Source of the DNA: Lentibacter sp. XHP0401
GTDB lineage: Bacteria > Pseudomonadota > Alphaproteobacteria > Rhodobacterales > Rhodobacteraceae
Length of the DNA stretch: 64,000 nt
Direction of reading: 5' to 3'
Assembly (NCBI RefSeq): GCF_025751535.1
Contig: NZ_JAOWLC010000006.1
Location: forward strand, 1-64,000
In this document: positions 35,935-45,800 of the stretch, in pieces
Layout: each line of letters starts with the position of its first letter
Numbering within the stretch: the stretch's first letter is position 1
The notes under the pieces: model-generated
Database searches by the model: none
What the model was told of the DNA's origin: nothing
Seen by the model: the letters and a program-made list of their open reading frames with translations, nothing else
Program-made: the position numbers and the translations under genes

Positions 35935-38357
35935 GCCGCGCCCCCTGCACCCTTGCTCAGATGCGCCAGCACCTGATCGCGTGGCCCGTCAACGGCCATG
36001 CGTCCGTTTTGCAAAATCACCGTGCGTGTTGTCAGCTGCAAGATCGGCACACGATGCGTTGCGATAACAGCAGTCCGCCCTTTGAGCCATGTCTGCAAGC
36101 GGTCCACCAGCACCTTTTCGAGCGTCTGGTCAAGCGCTGCAGTCGGCTCGTCCAGCAGGCAAATCGGCGGGTTTTGCAGCCAAAGCCGCGCCCAGCCAAT
36201 AGATTGACGCTGACCTATAGACAGCCCCGCGCCACCATCCCGAATATCCAGGTCGAGCCCCTTGGGGTGACCCTTCACATATTGCCCAAGCCCCGCGAAA
36301 TCGAGCGCTTCAAGCAAGCGCGCATCATCGCGCTCCAGCATATTGAGGTTGAGGTTGTCGCGCAGCGTTCCCGCAAAAAGCTTTACCTCCTGCCCGAGGT
36401 AGCCGATCATCCGGCGCATATCGCGCGGATCAATCTGGCCCATTTCCATACCGTCAAGAAGCACACGCCCCTGCGTGGGCGCATAAAGCCCCGCAAGCAC
36501 CTTCAGCAGCGTGGATTTGCCCGACCCGTTTGAGCCAAGCACAGCCACAGCCTCGCCAGCCTTAAGTTGCAAGCCAGCCACATCAAGCTGCGGCTTGCCG
36601 CCTTCATCATACTGAAAGCGCATCTCGTGAATTTCATAGTCGCCTTTCAGGCTGTCACGGCGCAAATAGCTGCGGTCCTCGGCGCGGTCCTGTGGCGCAT
36701 GGGCAATCGCGTCAAGCCCGTCAAGCGCTGCCTTCACATTGCCCCAACGGGCCATCGTGCCGGAAAGTTGCGTCAGCGGGCCAAGCGTGCGGCCCGTCAA
36801 AAGGCCCACAGCAATAATCGACCCCACGGTAAACTCCCCCGCAAACACAAGGTAGGTCCCCATGATCACCGAGCAAACATATGTCGCCTGCTGCACGCCC
36901 TGCGACCAGAACGTAAGGGTTGAGGCCAACTGGCGCTGCTGGCTTGATTTGAGCGCCGACAATGCCGTCAGCTCGTCCCAAAGACGGCGGATACGGTCCT
37001 CGGAGCGCTGCGTTTTCACCGTATCAAGCTCGAAGATGGTCTCGTGCAACATCCGGCTTGCCTTGGCGCTCGCCCCTTGCGTTTCTTTGGTCAGGCGGAT
37101 CATCTTTTTCTGGAGGAAAAACCCGGGCAGAACCATAAGAATACCGCCAAGGACGAGCACCCAGACGACGTTACCTGCGATCGAAGAGACCAGCAGGAGA
37201 AAGACAAAAATAAACGGAATATCCGCCAAAGCGCCCACGGTAGACGCCGTGAAAAACTCGCGCACAGAGCCGAACTCGCGCATAGATGAGAAAAGCTGGC
37301 TCGGCTCCTGTCCTGCCCGCTCGCTGCGCATCCCCAGCACGCGGTCCATCAGAATTTTCTGCACGCCAAGCTCGATCTGCCGCCCCGCCCCGTCCATCAG
37401 ACGTGCGCGCGCCATCTTCAAAAGCGCCTCCATCAGAATAGCAAGACCCGCACCCACTGCCAGCACCCAAAGGGTTGCGACGCTCTGATGCGGGATCACG
37501 CGGTCATAGACCTGCAAGCTGAACAAAGCGACAGCCACGGCCAGCAAGTTGGCCACAAACGAACCGAGCGCCACTTCGCCAAACTGCTTTTTGAACTGCC
37601 CGAAATGCCCCCAAAACCAATGCGGCTCGCTTGTCTTGGGCGTATGCGCGCGGCTGATCTGCTTCAGCTGGGCCTCGGCCTTCACAATCATCCCCGTGAA
37701 ATAGGGTTCAAACTCGCCAAGCGGCACAAGCGCGCGGTTGTCCGGACAGGTCTTGTCGTAAATCACAAGCGCGCCGTCTTCTTCGCCCATCACCAAGAGG
37801 AACTGTCCGCTTGTCATAAGCGCAAGCGCAGGCCAGCTCGCGTTGATCGAATGTGTCACCGTCTCGACAGACGCATGCAAGCCCTGCGCTTCCAGCGCCT
37901 TGGCCAGAACGGCAGGCTGCACATCATCCGCCTCGCCTTCGCGCAGCGCAATCACATCCAGAATATCACGTGAGGTGGTCTGCACACCCAATATACCGGC
38001 ATAGGTTGAGGTAAGCTCCGCGCGGGTTTTCGTGCGTGCCCCTTTGGGCGCAGGCGCAACAGCCTCAATCTTGGCAGCAGGTGTTTCGGGCACCGCATTG
38101 CCCGCCTGCACTTGCATTTTAACAGGTTTGATCTGGCCCAGAACAGGCTTCGCAGCCGCCACTGGCTTCAGCCCGCGCTCGGCGGCGCGTTCAGCCGCCA
38201 CACGGGCGGCACGCGCCTCTTCGTCCACAACCCGCCGCTCGATCCGCGGCTTTACCGTCACTGCCGAAACAGGCTGCGCACCCGTATTGGCCGAAGGCTT
38301 GAGCTTGGCCTTACCGCCAGCCTGAATTGTCAGCGAGAGCGGCTTCTTCTGGGTCAA
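35931..38357 (-). CDS. Type I secretion ABC exporter with degenerate C39-like domain
   Basis: 808 residues, LssB/LapB-like. Order: a disordered Ala/Lys/Arg-rich N-terminal extension (about 1-120), a peptidase C39-like domain (about 125-250) without the catalytic Cys, six membrane helices (about 265-545), and an ATPase with GSNGSGKST, LSIGQRQ, ICLLDEPTAALD and ATHR. The signature motif is LSIGQ rather than LSGGQ. The degenerate C39 domain fits recognition of a C-terminal secretion signal instead of cutting a GG leader. Overlaps both neighbours by 4 bases. Exports the adhesin encoded upstream. Confidence 0.93.
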   Translation of the reverse strand: MTQKKPLSLTIQAGGKAKLKPSANTGAQPVSAVTVKPRIERRVVDEEARAARVAAERAAERGLKPVAAAKPVLGQIKPVKMQVQAGNAVPETPAAKIEAVAPAPKGARTKTRAELTSTYAGILGVQTTSRDILDVIALREGEADDVQPAVLAKALEAQGLHASVETVTHSINASWPALALMTSGQFLLVMGEEDGALVIYDKTCPDNRALVPLGEFEPYFTGMIVKAEAQLKQISRAHTPKTSEPHWFWGHFGQFKKQFGEVALGSFVANLLAVAVALFSLQVYDRVIPHQSVATLWVLAVGAGLAILMEALLKMARARLMDGAGRQIELGVQKILMDRVLGMRSERAGQEPSQLFSSMREFGSVREFFTASTVGALADIPFIFVFLLLVSSIAGNVVWVLVLGGILMVLPGFFLQKKMIRLTKETQGASAKASRMLHETIFELDTVKTQRSEDRIRRLWDELTALSALKSSQQRQLASTLTFWSQGVQQATYVCSVIMGTYLVFAGEFTVGSIIAVGLLTGRTLGPLTQLSGTMARWGNVKAALDGLDAIAHAPQDRAEDRSYLRRDSLKGDYEIHEMRFQYDEGGKPQLDVAGLQLKAGEAVAVLGSNGSGKSTLLKVLAGLYAPTQGRVLLDGMEMGQIDPRDMRRMIGYLGQEVKLFAGTLRDNLNLNMLERDDARLLEALDFAGLGQYVKGHPKGLDLDIRDGGAGLSIGQRQSIGWARLWLQNPPICLLDEPTAALDQTLEKVLVDRLQTWLKGRTAVIATHRVPILQLTTRTVILQNGRMAVDGPRDQVLAHLSKGAGGAA

Positions 38358-39655
38358 ATGTCGCCCCCGTCTGCCAGAAGTCCAAGCTCCTTGGCCATAT
38401 CAAGCCGCGCGCGTGCCAGATCGTACTTCAAGCCGATCTCGGCTTCTGCCTGCGCGGCGTAAGTCTCATACACCCCGACAACATCCATCACCTGCCGCTG
38501 GCCCGCGTCATACTGGTTTTGAAACATATCGAGGTTGCTCTTGGCCCCTGCCGTCAGCGCCGCTGCTTCTGCAAGCTGTCGGCTTAGCGCGGCCGTTTCG
38601 GCCTCTTGCTTGGCCAACCGGCGGTTTGCCTCTTCCTGTGATTGCGCAACCTGGCGGCCGGCCGCCTCTTCTGTCGCCTTGATCGCCTCAAGGTTTGCAC
38701 CCATCCCGATTCCGATAGCGTTTGTAGGTGCAACAGAGCCCGTGACCCCACCACCGCTGCTGTCAACCGAGGCCGTGACCGTTGGCAAATAACCTGCGCG
38801 GTCAATCTTTGCATTGGCAACCGCGCGGCCCTTCTCGGCCTCCGAAAGCAACACCTCCAAAGGCTGCGCCGCATCACGGCTTACCGTCAGCGCGCTCACG
38901 CCCTCGACATCGCCCAGTTTCTTGACAGACATCGCGTTAAGCTCGGCCACAGCCGCTTTCGCCGTTTCGCTCTCGGCACTGAAATCGGCCTGCATCTTGG
39001 CCAGCTTCAAACGGATTACGCTAAGATCAGACATATCCGAAACGCCACCTTTGACACGCTCGGTCATGATCCACTCGAAATGCTGCATGTCTTTCAAAGC
39101 ACCGCTGAGCATCGTCGCGGTTTCACGCGCTTCCTGCCCGCGCAAATACAACATCAAAGCCGTGTGCACCCGCTCATTGGTATCAATCGCTAGGTTCACA
39201 GCGGCGACTTCAACATCGGCTTTGGCAAATTCGCGCTCTGCCTTCTTCCTGCCGCCCGAGTATAGCACCGCATCCAGAACGATACTTGCCACCGCATCAC
39301 TCAGCGAGGTGAGAGAAATGCTCGGCCCCAAAGTGGGTAGCCAGTTCTTGGATTGCGCCTCGGCGCGCAAACGTGCCGAACGCAGTTCGCTTTCGGCGGC
39401 GCGCGAGTTGGCCGCCAGAACAGGCGTGGCCACACGATCAAACGCGCTGCCCGATGGCAAAATGCTTTGCCGCGCTTGCAGCGAGGAAATAACAATTGAA
39501 TTGGCCGCTTCGGCCTCGCGCTTCTCGGCGATATTCGGTTCTAACAAGCCGGATTTGAAGCGGCTCACTTCACCGCCACCCGACATGCAACCGCTCATCA
39601 AGGTAATAAGAATCAAAGCACTGCTGGCCCTCAGGCCCAAAAGGTTCTGCCCCAT
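38354..39655 (-). CDS. TolC family outer-membrane channel, lipoprotein-type
   Basis: 433 residues. Lipoprotein signal with LMSGC (Cys at about 23), then the paired coiled-coil architecture of TolC/OEP proteins (about 60-420; e.g. AQSKNWLPTLGPSISLTSLSDA and the C-terminal RQVMDVVGVYETYAAQAEAEIGLKYDLARARLDMAKELGLL). It provides the outer-membrane exit for the type I system. It follows the adhesin gene after a 93-base gap containing a strong hairpin and overlaps the exporter gene by ATGA. Confidence 0.92.
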   Translation of the reverse strand: MGQNLLGLRASSALILITLMSGCMSGGGEVSRFKSGLLEPNIAEKREAEAANSIVISSLQARQSILPSGSAFDRVATPVLAANSRAAESELRSARLRAEAQSKNWLPTLGPSISLTSLSDAVASIVLDAVLYSGGRKKAEREFAKADVEVAAVNLAIDTNERVHTALMLYLRGQEARETATMLSGALKDMQHFEWIMTERVKGGVSDMSDLSVIRLKLAKMQADFSAESETAKAAVAELNAMSVKKLGDVEGVSALTVSRDAAQPLEVLLSEAEKGRAVANAKIDRAGYLPTVTASVDSSGGGVTGSVAPTNAIGIGMGANLEAIKATEEAAGRQVAQSQEEANRRLAKQEAETAALSRQLAEAAALTAGAKSNLDMFQNQYDAGQRQVMDVVGVYETYAAQAEAEIGLKYDLARARLDMAKELGLLADGGDI

Positions 39656-39698
39656 AGATCGCCCCGTTTTTTATTAGGCGTTATTGTTTTGGGTGGTC

Positions 39699-39737
39699 GG
39701 GGCGCGCAATGCCTGCACATCTATACGCGCGCGCCCC
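39699..39737 (-). terminator. Intercistronic hairpin between adhesin and tolC
   Basis: GGGGCGCGC and GCGCGCCCC (39699-39707 and 39729-39737) form a perfect 9-base GC-only stem with a 21-base loop. No T-tract follows on the minus strand, so it looks more like a partial terminator or a transcript-stabilising element between the abundant adhesin message and the secretion genes. Confidence 0.5.
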
Positions 39738-39748
39738 TCCCTTTCGTC

Positions 39749-42700
39749 TTAAATAACTACGTTAACATCGTCGTCGATCAATACAGTGGCATCCTCACCG
39801 ATAGTGTAGACATCGTAGGTCTGGCCATTCTCTGTGACAGTCCCTGTTGTCTTCGTCGCACCGGTGATGGTGACAGTGTCGTCATCGCCGCCATCAATCG
39901 CCAGAGTGTTGGAGTTCTCGGCAAAGGCCTCGATCTGGTCAAGCGAGAGCGTCAGATTGGTATCTTCCGCAAAGGTCAGATCAATCGCCTCGATCTCAAG
40001 GCCCGCGAGGTTCGGGTTCACACTCGACATATCGATATTGGAGCCCGCAGGATCATCAAGCGCCATAAAGGTGCCCGAAACGTTGCCCGCATCATCCGTT
40101 GCCGTAACAACAAGGTGTGATCCGTCGGGAACCGTGCTGTCAAAGGCAAAGATGTTGTTCCCGCCTGCCAGCATTGCATCCCCATCATCAGCGATCTGGT
40201 TAACATTGCCGCTGGCCTCAACCTCGAACACAGCTTGCGTGTCGTCGCTGTCACGGACCCAAACCGCTCCATAACCATCGTCTACGTTGGTTTCCGCGAA
40301 AATTTCAGGCGCGTTAGGCAGTTCCGCATCAATCGAAATCGTCTGCTTGATGCTGTCCACGTTGCCCGCCTCGTCCTTGGCGTTCACAATGATTTCCGCA
40401 TCATAGCGCTCGGCATCAAAGGCCTCGGCAGGAAGCTCGAGTGTCCAGTTTCCACCAACCACTGTCGCGTCATAGGTTACGCCGCCGAATTCAACGGCAA
40501 CTTCCGAACCCGCTTCAACCTGACCGGACAGGACGATCCCGTCGCTCACTTCGCTTGCGTTATAAACAGCATTGCTGCCTTCAAGTTCTGCACCACCGTC
40601 GAGCTTGTTAACCAGCGTGTCATACTGCACTTCACGTGTCACAAAGTTCGTGTTGCCGTTCTTGTCGATGACATCAACGCGCAGATCGAAACTGCTTTCG
40701 CCTTCAGGCAAAGAGCTCGTCGGCATAACAACGCTCCAGTTACCAGCCGCATCAACGGTTGCCGGCACAGATTGCCCGCCGATCGAAACGATAACCGAAG
40801 TGGAACCCGCTTCTGTTGTGCCGCTGAATCCAACACCATCGTCACGCTCGAAGCTGTTGATGATATTGTCATCCGTGACCGACACTCCTGAGATGGCCAG
40901 ATCGCGTACAACCGTATCAAACTCGACAGTTCCGGTCACTTCACGGACGTTGCCTGCCGCATCCGTTGTCGTCGCAATGATCGGCGCATCATACTGCCCG
41001 TCTTCCAACTGGCTTGATGCAAAATCAGCCTTCCAGTTGCCCGCGGCATCGGTTTTGACAGTCATGGTCGCATCACCGAGCTTCACTTCAATCATGTTGC
41101 CCGGATCAGATGTGCCGCGCACGGTCACACCGTCACTTGCTTCATCGGCGTTCACAATGTTGTTGCCCTCAATCGGTGCGCTGCTCAGAGTGAGCGAGCC
41201 CGCCATATTGTCGATCACAACATCCTGTGTCAGCTCCGAGGTGTTCATCGCCAGGTCAGTCGCTGTCGCCGTCATGGTGAAGCTGTCACCGTTTGATTGC
41301 GGCAATTCGCTCTCGCTGAAGCTCACGCTCCACTGGCCGTTCACCACAGTCGCCTCACGGTCAATGCCCGCAAAGTTGACCATAACAGTCGAGCCGGCTT
41401 CAACAGTGCCGCCAAAGTTCACACCGCTTGTGGCTTCAGTGGCACTCACAATACCATCGCTACCGCCTGTGGTGGTGTTGATTGTGTAGTTTTCAACCAG
41501 CGTGTCAAATTCGACAGTGCCGGCTGTGCTTGAGGCGTTGCCCGCCGCATCAACTGCATTCACAATCACCTGGCCGGTGTAATCACCGGTTTTCACTTCG
41601 CTTGCGCTATATGTCACGCTCCAGCTGCCATCTGCCGCAACCGTGGCTTCGTGCACAATGCCGTCAAGGCTCACCGTAACAAGAGTCGACCCTGGCTGGC
41701 TTGTTCCCGTCAGGGTCACGCCGTCACCGTGTTCGCTGAAGTTGATCACCCCGTCCGAACCTGCGTTCGAGCCTGTGAATGCAACTTCGCCAACTGTATC
41801 AACAACAATCGTCTCAACCACTGTCGTCGAGTTGCCGTAGCTGTCGGTCGAAACGATGGTCACATCGCTCTCGTATTCGCCGGCCTTAACCTCACCTGAA
41901 GTATAGCTGACAGACCAGCTGCCATCTTCGCCAACCACGGTTTCCTTGACCACACCGTCAATCGTCACGGTCAGGCTTGCACCCGCTTCACCCGATCCGC
42001 TCAACACGATACCGTCAGGGTCTGAGTGGCCCTCGGCATTGAACAGGTCGTCAGTTGATTTGACACCTTCGTTCACAACAATCTCGGGGCCGGTCAGATC
42101 AATCGTCACGCCCGGTCCGGTCAACTCGGTGACCGTGCCATCTTCTTCCGTTACAACAACATCAACGGTATATTCACCATCATCGGGGAAATCTTCACCT
42201 TCAAAAGTTGCTTCCCAGTCGCCGTTCTCATCGGGCTGCACCGTCACGACATTGTCGCCGATTGTAACCTCGACATCAGAACCGGGCTGTGCCGTGCCTG
42301 TCACCACAACAGTCTCTTCAGCTTCGGTGACATCGTCACCACCGATAACAACTGTGCCGTCATCAACCGTTGGCGCAACATAAGCCGGCGTGCCGCCGCC
42401 CCCGCCGCCACCGCCGACACCGGCAATAACACCGGCACCACCTGCAACAGCCGCAGCCGTGCCAAGCCCGCCGCCAAGGCCGCTGAGCAGCCCCGCACCA
42501 AGCATCGAAACTTCGTCGTCCTGACCCATACCCGCATGCGCCACTTCCGTGCCGTCCACAAAGATAAGATCGTCGCCTGCGCCGTATTTGCCCCAGGTCT
42601 CGGCCACACCATACTGACCGTAAAGCTCACCGTTCGCACCGTCGACCAGCGTCACTTCACTGATATATGTGTCCGCTGATACATAGAGCTTCGCCACTGG

Positions 42701-42931
42701 CGCGCCCGATCCGTCAAAGAAATTTTCCAAAAGGATCACACGCCCATCGGCCAGTGCGATCTCAAGATTTGGCCCCGAGCGCTTGTAACCGACAATATCG
42801 CTCTGCCGCAGGTTGAAGGAGTATTCCCCGCCCGCACTTGTTTGAATTACTGTAAGATTTTGGTCCGCTGATACGCTTCCACGATCGACCGAACCCGCGC
42901 CACCACGGGCAACGAAACTAATTGGTTTCAT
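39749..42931 (-). CDS. Large Ig-like repeat adhesin secreted by the adjacent type I system (BapA/LapA-like)
   Basis: 1060 residues from ATG 42931; the in-frame extension to 42997 is not needed. An N-terminal prefix/retention-type domain (about 1-140, MKPISFVARGG...) is followed by a Gly/Ala hinge (GLGGGLGTAAAVAGGAGVIAG at its centre). Then come about seven to eight tandem Ig-like repeats of 85-100 residues, each with DGIVLSG..EAGS, GxWSVxx and DAAGN motifs. A unique acidic C-terminus (about 940-1060) ends in VLIDDDVNVVI, typical of type I secretion signals. No RTX nonapeptides. Acidic and Cys-free, as expected for a cell-surface biofilm adhesin. First gene of the secretion operon. Confidence 0.88.
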   Translation of the reverse strand: MKPISFVARGGAGSVDRGSVSADQNLTVIQTSAGGEYSFNLRQSDIVGYKRSGPNLEIALADGRVILLENFFDGSGAPVAKLYVSADTYISEVTLVDGANGELYGQYGVAETWGKYGAGDDLIFVDGTEVAHAGMGQDDEVSMLGAGLLSGLGGGLGTAAAVAGGAGVIAGVGGGGGGGGTPAYVAPTVDDGTVVIGGDDVTEAEETVVVTGTAQPGSDVEVTIGDNVVTVQPDENGDWEATFEGEDFPDDGEYTVDVVVTEEDGTVTELTGPGVTIDLTGPEIVVNEGVKSTDDLFNAEGHSDPDGIVLSGSGEAGASLTVTIDGVVKETVVGEDGSWSVSYTSGEVKAGEYESDVTIVSTDSYGNSTTVVETIVVDTVGEVAFTGSNAGSDGVINFSEHGDGVTLTGTSQPGSTLVTVSLDGIVHEATVAADGSWSVTYSASEVKTGDYTGQVIVNAVDAAGNASSTAGTVEFDTLVENYTINTTTGGSDGIVSATEATSGVNFGGTVEAGSTVMVNFAGIDREATVVNGQWSVSFSESELPQSNGDSFTMTATATDLAMNTSELTQDVVIDNMAGSLTLSSAPIEGNNIVNADEASDGVTVRGTSDPGNMIEVKLGDATMTVKTDAAGNWKADFASSQLEDGQYDAPIIATTTDAAGNVREVTGTVEFDTVVRDLAISGVSVTDDNIINSFERDDGVGFSGTTEAGSTSVIVSIGGQSVPATVDAAGNWSVVMPTSSLPEGESSFDLRVDVIDKNGNTNFVTREVQYDTLVNKLDGGAELEGSNAVYNASEVSDGIVLSGQVEAGSEVAVEFGGVTYDATVVGGNWTLELPAEAFDAERYDAEIIVNAKDEAGNVDSIKQTISIDAELPNAPEIFAETNVDDGYGAVWVRDSDDTQAVFEVEASGNVNQIADDGDAMLAGGNNIFAFDSTVPDGSHLVVTATDDAGNVSGTFMALDDPAGSNIDMSSVNPNLAGLEIEAIDLTFAEDTNLTLSLDQIEAFAENSNTLAIDGGDDDTVTITGATKTTGTVTENGQTYDVYTIGEDATVLIDDDVNVVI

Positions 42932-43021
42932 GACACCACCATTTGCCTCAATAAAAATACACACGACGTCATTCATTGCGCCGTTTTTCTGCCACAATCC
43001 CTACTCATTAAAAACGCATTT

Positions 43022-43103
43022 GAATAGTGCCTATTTAGGGGGAACCCCCAAAATACTGCGTCATTACTGATATTTAGGGTGTTTTACGTTGCAGTGATGC
43101 AAC
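43022..43103. promoter_or_regulatory. Upstream region of the adhesin operon with inverted repeats
   Basis: The 258-base gap before the adhesin is AT-richer than its neighbours. It holds GGGGG-AA-CCCCC followed by AAAA (around 43038-43053) and GTTGCA (43088-43093) with TGCAAC (43098-43103). The second repeat is a plausible operator; no sigma-70 boxes could be assigned with confidence. Confidence 0.35.
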
Positions 43104-43189
43104 AAAACGAGCACGGCTCCGCCTCCGCGTGTGGCCTCTTTAATGCACTCGCCTCGACTTAAAGACTGCCAAAAAACAGCAGGCGCCCG

Positions 43190-44026
43190 TTACTTCAAAA
43201 AGACATGGCCCTTCATGCCGGCAGGGATACGCGCCCCCATACGGCTCAGTATAGTTGGCGCAATCTGCAACTGGTCAATCTCGCTGCCCGCCGTCGGGCC
43301 CACTCCGTCACCGAAGTAATACATTGCCGAAAGTTGCTGCAAATCACTCTTGCCGCCATGATGCCCGCGCTCGTCCTGCCCGTGATCTGCGGTCACAATC
43401 ACCTCATACCCCATCGCCCGCCAGCGCGGAATAAACGGCGCCAGCATCTCGTCCATCACAAAACAGGCATGGTCCATCTCCTGACAGTCATGGAAGAAGC
43501 GGTGGCCCATGCTGTCGAGCGTGCAGGTGTGCAACATGCCATAATCAAGCCCGAAGCGCGCACAGAGGTTCGTCAACGTGCCGAACAGGTCCACATCCGA
43601 AGGCGTCATCTGGTTGATCAGCCCATAGCCTGTCATCGTATGAAAACGGCCATGGTTAATAGTCTCGCTCTCGGGCTCGTCATATTCAATGTCGCGCACA
43701 TAATCGAAAGGATGACGGTTGAAAAACTCGCTCCAGAACGAATGCGCCACAGCTCCTGTCACGCCCCCGCTCTTTCGCACCGCTGAAAAGACATCCTCTT
43801 CCTTGAGGCGAAACACATTCCCGTTGCCCGTGCAGCCATGCACCTGCGGCGTGACGCCCGTGTGAATGCTCGCATAGCAACTCGCCGAAATAGACGGCAG
43901 CACCGCGCGCACTGTCCATGTCTGGGCTTCCCCGCTCTGCACCCAGCCCTCAAGGTTGCCAAACAGACGGCGGAAGTTGCGAAGGGGCACCCCGTCCAGA
44001 ATAATGAGCAGTAATTTACGTTTCAT
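43190..44026 (-). CDS. Alkaline phosphatase superfamily hydrolase (type I phosphodiesterase/pyrophosphatase-like)
   Basis: 278 residues from ATG 44026, with GGAGAGG 5 bases upstream. The metal-binding pattern of the superfamily is visible: LLIILDG (Asp11), a nucleophile region AVLPSISASCYASIHTG, HTCTLDSMGHRF (Asp and His) and TADHGQDERGHHGG (Asp, His, His). Cytosolic, no signal peptide. The substrate is unknown; a phosphodiester or phosphonate is possible. Downstream of the peptide ABC operon on the same strand but separated by 136 bases with a repeat. Confidence 0.85.
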   Translation of the reverse strand: MKRKLLLIILDGVPLRNFRRLFGNLEGWVQSGEAQTWTVRAVLPSISASCYASIHTGVTPQVHGCTGNGNVFRLKEEDVFSAVRKSGGVTGAVAHSFWSEFFNRHPFDYVRDIEYDEPESETINHGRFHTMTGYGLINQMTPSDVDLFGTLTNLCARFGLDYGMLHTCTLDSMGHRFFHDCQEMDHACFVMDEMLAPFIPRWRAMGYEVIVTADHGQDERGHHGGKSDLQQLSAMYYFGDGVGPTAGSEIDQLQIAPTILSRMGARIPAGMKGHVFLK

Positions 44027-44064
44027 AAGCACCTCTCCAAAGCCGGCCCTGCCGCCCTTTTCAT

Positions 44065-44160
44065 TGCCAATAAATATATCTCAGGGGGGGCGGGGGACTG
44101 CCCCCGGTTAAACGTGAAATTCGGCTGGCCGGGCTTTCGCACTGCGAAAACCCGATCCCC
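44065..44160. repeat. Paired-hairpin intergenic repeat, inverted copy
   Basis: In inverse orientation to the copies at 2363 and 53441. Read on the minus strand it has TTTTCGC-AGT-GCGAAA, then GGGGGCAGTCCCC, then a tail resembling GATATATTTATTGGCAATG that matches the tail at 53510. It lies between the ABC ATPase stop and the AlkP-type hydrolase gene. Confidence 0.5.
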
Positions 44161-44162
44161 CC

Positions 44163-45800
44163 TCAGTTCCCCGCGCTTTCCATCTTACGGTTCGCTATCA
44201 CCTCTTCCAGCCAGCCCAGCTTCATCTCGGGCACAGAGCTCAGCAAAAGGTCGGTGTAGTTGTCAAACGGCGGGCTCAACACATCGGTTTTCGTGCCATA
44301 GCGCACCACCTCGCCCTGATACATCACGGCAATGCTATCCGCGATTGCCCGCACCGTCGCCAGGTCGTGGGTGATAAACAAATAGGCCACATCCTCGACC
44401 TTCTGCAAATCAAGCAACAGCTTCAGAATGCCATCCGCAACCAGAGGGTCAAGCGCGCTCGTCACCTCGTCGCAGATAATGAGCTTGGGCTTGGCCGCCA
44501 GCGCCCTCGCAATACAGACCCGCTGCTTTTGCCCGCCCGAGAGCTCGGCGGGGTAGCGGTCCTGAAAGCCCTTGCCCAGTTCGATCTCGTCCAGAAGCTC
44601 CTGAATACGCTTCTGCTTTTCCGCACCGCGCAACCCGAAGTAAAACTCCAGAGGCCTTCCGATGATCGTCCCCACAGTCTGGCGCGGGTTCATTGCCGTA
44701 TCCGCCATCTGGTAAATCATCTGCAACTCGCGCAAGTCTTCCCGTGGCCGCGTGCGCATCACCGGGTTGAGGTCGCGTCCCGCGAAATGCACCCGCCCCT
44801 CGCGCTGCGGCAAAAGCCCCGTAATCACCCGCGCAAGCGTTGACTTACCCGAGCCGCTTTCGCCCACAACAGCCAAGGTCTGGCCGGGGTGCACTTCCAC
44901 ATTCACATTCTTGAGCACATCGAAATTCGTGCCCTTGTAGCGCGCTGTGATGTTCTCGCAGATCAGCACAGGTTCGCTGGTCGGCTTCTTTTCAACGTGG
45001 TCAATCTTGCGCACCGAAACAAGCGCCTTGGTGTAGTCCTCACGCGGCGCGTTGATAATCTGGTCAACAGAACCATACTCAACCATATCACCCATCTTGA
45101 GCACCATAATGTCATCCGACACCTGCGCCACAACAGCCAGATCATGCGTGATATAGAGAGCCGCAACACCCGTATCGTGAATGGCTTCCTTGATCGCCAT
45201 CAACACATCAATCTGCGTCGTCACATCAAGCGCCGTGGTCGGTTCGTCAAACACAACGAGGTCAGGCTCGGGGCACAGCGCCAACGCGGTCATACAGCGC
45301 TGCAACTGCCCGCCTGACACCTGATGCGGATAGCGCTTGCCAATGGTCTCGGGGTTGGGCAGCCCGAGCTTTTCAAACAGCGCAATCGCGCGCGCCTCGG
45401 CCTCGGATTTGGTGAATTTCCCGTGGCGGATTGCCGCTTCCGTCACCTGCTCCAATATCTGCTTCGCAGGGTTGAAGCTTGCCGCCGCCGACTGGCTTAC
45501 ATAGGTCACTTCCCCGCCGCGCAGGCTGCGCAAGTCACCGCGCGTGGTGTTCAAAATCTCGCGGCCATTGACCCAGACTTCGCCTCCGGTCAACTCGACA
45601 CCGCCGCGCCCATAGGCCATAGTCGCAAGCCCGATGGTCGACTTGCCCGCACCGGACTCACCGATCAGCCCAAGCACTTTGCCTTTCTCAAGGTCAAACG
45701 AAACCCCATGCACAATCTCGATATCATGCGGCTTCTCACCGGGCGGATAAACGGTCGCGCCGATCTTGAGGTCACGCACGCGTACAAAAGCATCGCTCAT
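44163..45800 (-). CDS. Oligopeptide ABC transporter ATP-binding protein, two fused ATPase domains
   Basis: 545 residues from ATG 45800. Two complete ABC domains: the first with GESGAGKST, VSGGQLQR and DEPTTALD; the second with GESGSGKST, LSGGQKQR and DEVTSALD. Equivalent to DppD and DppF in one chain, a common arrangement. It powers the two permeases encoded directly upstream; its start overlaps the DppC stop by 4 bases. Confidence 0.94.
   Translation of the reverse strand: MSDAFVRVRDLKIGATVYPPGEKPHDIEIVHGVSFDLEKGKVLGLIGESGAGKSTIGLATMAYGRGGVELTGGEVWVNGREILNTTRGDLRSLRGGEVTYVSQSAAASFNPAKQILEQVTEAAIRHGKFTKSEAEARAIALFEKLGLPNPETIGKRYPHQVSGGQLQRCMTALALCPEPDLVVFDEPTTALDVTTQIDVLMAIKEAIHDTGVAALYITHDLAVVAQVSDDIMVLKMGDMVEYGSVDQIINAPREDYTKALVSVRKIDHVEKKPTSEPVLICENITARYKGTNFDVLKNVNVEVHPGQTLAVVGESGSGKSTLARVITGLLPQREGRVHFAGRDLNPVMRTRPREDLRELQMIYQMADTAMNPRQTVGTIIGRPLEFYFGLRGAEKQKRIQELLDEIELGKGFQDRYPAELSGGQKQRVCIARALAAKPKLIICDEVTSALDPLVADGILKLLLDLQKVEDVAYLFITHDLATVRAIADSIAVMYQGEVVRYGTKTDVLSPPFDNYTDLLLSSVPEMKLGWLEEVIANRKMESAGN

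Noticed and set aside
36130-36230. Possible inactive ATPase because of LSIGQ in the exporter
   Set aside because: Walker A, Walker B, the glutamate and the H-loop are intact; the change is noted as an oddity, not as loss of function.
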